Part shown: positions 62,753 to 64,000 of the stretch, piece after piece
Position numbering within the stretch: position 1 is the first letter of the stretch
Layout: each line of letters opens with the position of its first letter
The notes under the pieces: generated by a model
What the model saw: the letters and a program-made list of their open reading frames with translations, nothing else
What the model was told of the DNA's origin: nothing
Databases searched by the model: none
Origin: Neobacillus rhizophilus
GTDB lineage: Bacteria > Bacillota > Bacilli > Bacillales > Cytobacillaceae
DNA: 64,000 nt
Assembly: GCF_018343535.1 (NCBI RefSeq)
Contig: NZ_JAGYPF010000002.1
Coordinates: 24,093-88,092, forward strand
Direction of reading: 5' to 3'
Position numbers and translations under genes: made by a program

Positions 62753-63610
62753 TTATGCTGCCTGTTCCCTAAACTCAATAGGGGACAGGTAGTTTAATTT
62801 TGCCTGAAGTCGTGTTTGATTATAATGATTGATGAACTTCTCAACTCTTTCGATTACAATAGAATTTGTAAGAAACTCTCTTCCTTGAGAGTAGAATTCT
62901 TCCGACTTTATGGTGGAGTGGAAGGATTCAATAACGGCATTATCCAAGCAATTGCCTTTCCTGGACATGCTTGTGGTAATGCCTTTTTCTTTTGCTATTC
63001 TTTGAAATGAATGGGACGTATACTGAGCTCCCTGATCGCTATGTAATATTAAGCCACTCGTATCACGGCCTTCTACAGCGTCTTTTAATGTGTTTACCAC
63101 TAAAGACACATCTTGGCTGGTACTAATTAGGTATGCGATTATTTCATTATTAAATAAATCCATGATTGTACTTAAATACAACATAGATTGGCCGAATGGC
63201 AGATAAGTAATATCTGTAACCCATTTTTCATTTGGTTTAGAAGAAGTAAAATTTCTATTTAAATGGTTAGGGACTACTATCTTAATTTCTCCAGCTATAT
63301 TATTCTTACGTTTAGGCTTCACCTGGCATTGGAGATTATATTTTTGCATAATACGTTGGACAGTATTTCGGTTAACTTTCCTTTTATAATCACGTAATAA
63401 CCAGGCTTTAACTGTCCGATGACCAATTAAAAATTTATGACGTTTACAAATTTCAGTGATTTGTATTTCGAGTTCAGTTTTACCTTTTGGACCTTGATTC
63501 CTCCATCTATAGTAAGTTGATTTCGGGATACCTAGGCACCTACAAAGAAAGGTTACAGAATATTTTTCCTTTAATTTTTCAACTAAGGTAACTACAGCTT
63601 CTGGAACCAA
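62753..63610 (-). CDS. IS3-family transposase OrfB (DDE integrase)
   Basis: 285 residues. An HTH_21 helix-turn-helix (CLGIPKSTYYRW) is followed by the rve core with the catalytic Asp in VTDITYL, Asp in HSDQGAQY and Glu in NAVIESFHS. Probably made as an OrfAB fusion by -1 frameshifting on an A-AAA-AAG slippery site in the end of orfA. Intact, hence possibly active. Confidence 0.93.
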   Translation of the reverse strand: MVPEAVVTLVEKLKEKYSVTFLCRCLGIPKSTYYRWRNQGPKGKTELEIQITEICKRHKFLIGHRTVKAWLLRDYKRKVNRNTVQRIMQKYNLQCQVKPKRKNNIAGEIKIVVPNHLNRNFTSSKPNEKWVTDITYLPFGQSMLYLSTIMDLFNNEIIAYLISTSQDVSLVVNTLKDAVEGRDTSGLILHSDQGAQYTSHSFQRIAKEKGITTSMSRKGNCLDNAVIESFHSTIKSEEFYSQGREFLTNSIVIERVEKFINHYNQTRLQAKLNYLSPIEFREQAA

Positions 63611-63915
63611 CTCCTCTCGATTTCTTGGTACTTTTTTAAAATTTCTAATTGTGCCTTTAAATACTCATTTTCTCTCTTTAATTTTTCCATATCAGATAAT
63701 TCTTCGGGACCCTTCCCATAACTGTACTGTTTACCAATCCCCTGTGCCAAACGATATTTTTGTCCTTCACGATACCACTGCATCCACCTTTTGACCTGAG
63801 TAACATTTGTTATTCCAAATTTGTCCATAATCTCACGGTTTGAATACTCACCACTTAATTTCATCTCAATAACAGCCATTTTAACTTCTTCTGAGTAAGC
63901 ATTTTTCTTCCCCAT
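63592..63915 (-). CDS. IS3-family transposase OrfA
   Basis: 107 residues, HTH_Tnp_1 domain (YSEEVKMAVIEMKLSGEYSNREIMDKFGI) and a C-terminal leucine zipper (LKRENEYLKAQLEILKK). It overlaps orfB by 19 bases in the -1 frame. Confidence 0.92.
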   Translation of the reverse strand: MGKKNAYSEEVKMAVIEMKLSGEYSNREIMDKFGITNVTQVKRWMQWYREGQKYRLAQGIGKQYSYGKGPEELSDMEKLKRENEYLKAQLEILKKYQEIERSWFQKL

Positions 63916-64000
63916 AAGAAAACACCTCCTGAGTTACGTATTATTTAAATACGATCCAGGGGGTGCTTTTTCCTTTGTCTTATTTAACTAGGTCTCTTCA

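Larger units (their letters stand above)
62730..63982 (-). mobile_element. IS3-family insertion sequence
   Basis: About 1250 bases, carrying orfA and orfB of an IS3-type transposase. Imperfect terminal inverted repeats contain GACAA..GAAAAAGCACC at 62730-62749 and its complement at 63962-63982. A target-site duplication was not evident to me, so the exact ends are approximate. Confidence 0.85.

Noticed and set aside
62730..63982. Target-site duplication of the IS3 element
   Set aside because: I could not find a convincing short direct repeat at the two ends.

Overview
The window is a stretch of low-to-moderate GC Firmicutes chromosome close to the replication origin. Gene order (yyaE-like oxidoreductase, ychF, rpsF-ssb-rpsR, yybS-gdpP-rplI-dnaB, purA, tRNAs, walRK-yycHI-walJ-htrA, yyzF, rlmH), Shine-Dalgarno sites, parS sites and a DnaA-box cluster upstream of rlmH all match the origin-proximal region of Bacillus subtilis. 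The organism is a member of Bacillaceae (Bacillus/Neobacillus type); the species cannot be fixed from the sequence alone.

Layout. Positions 1-5000 hold a molybdopterin oxidoreductase and a large SH3-repeat glucosaminidase with a recently amplified 234-bp repeat. Positions 5250-14300 are the core replication, translation and c-di-AMP block. Positions 14430-15050 hold four tRNAs plus a duplicated 5' fragment of tRNA-Phe. Positions 15400-24900 hold an M23/LysM cell-wall hydrolase followed by the wal operon, yyzF and rlmH. A three-copy dispersed repeat of about 80-110 bp sits after transcription units at 2.1, 7.7 and 16.9 kb.

The main finding is at 24.9-50.9 kb: an integrated element of about 26 kb inserted at the last codons of rlmH. 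It is bounded by a 16-bp direct repeat (15/16 identical) that resembles the staphylococcal SCC attachment core, with imperfect inverted repeats inside. It carries two adjacent large serine recombinases in a cch-ccrA-ccrB-like order, a primase-helicase fusion, an SSB-like protein and a DUF960 protein. This is the organisation of a staphylococcal cassette chromosome (SCC), here in a Bacillaceae host. Cargo is defence: a complete type I restriction-modification operon with a YgjP-like metallopeptidase on the left; on the right an unrecognised GTPase-like protein with its own operator repeats, a small partner, a UDG-fold protein, a nuclease-like protein and a Shedu (SduA) nuclease. A repeated TACTGACGAT motif occurs in three intergenic regions of the replication/recombination module, and several element genes have a hairpin directly before their ribosome binding site.

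After the element the chromosome continues with a pspA-ydjGHI operon (pspA short), small proteins, an AraC regulator divergent from uidA (beta-glucuronidase), a long-type pruA, a glycine riboswitch controlling an amino-acid permease, and an IS3-family insertion sequence at the right edge.
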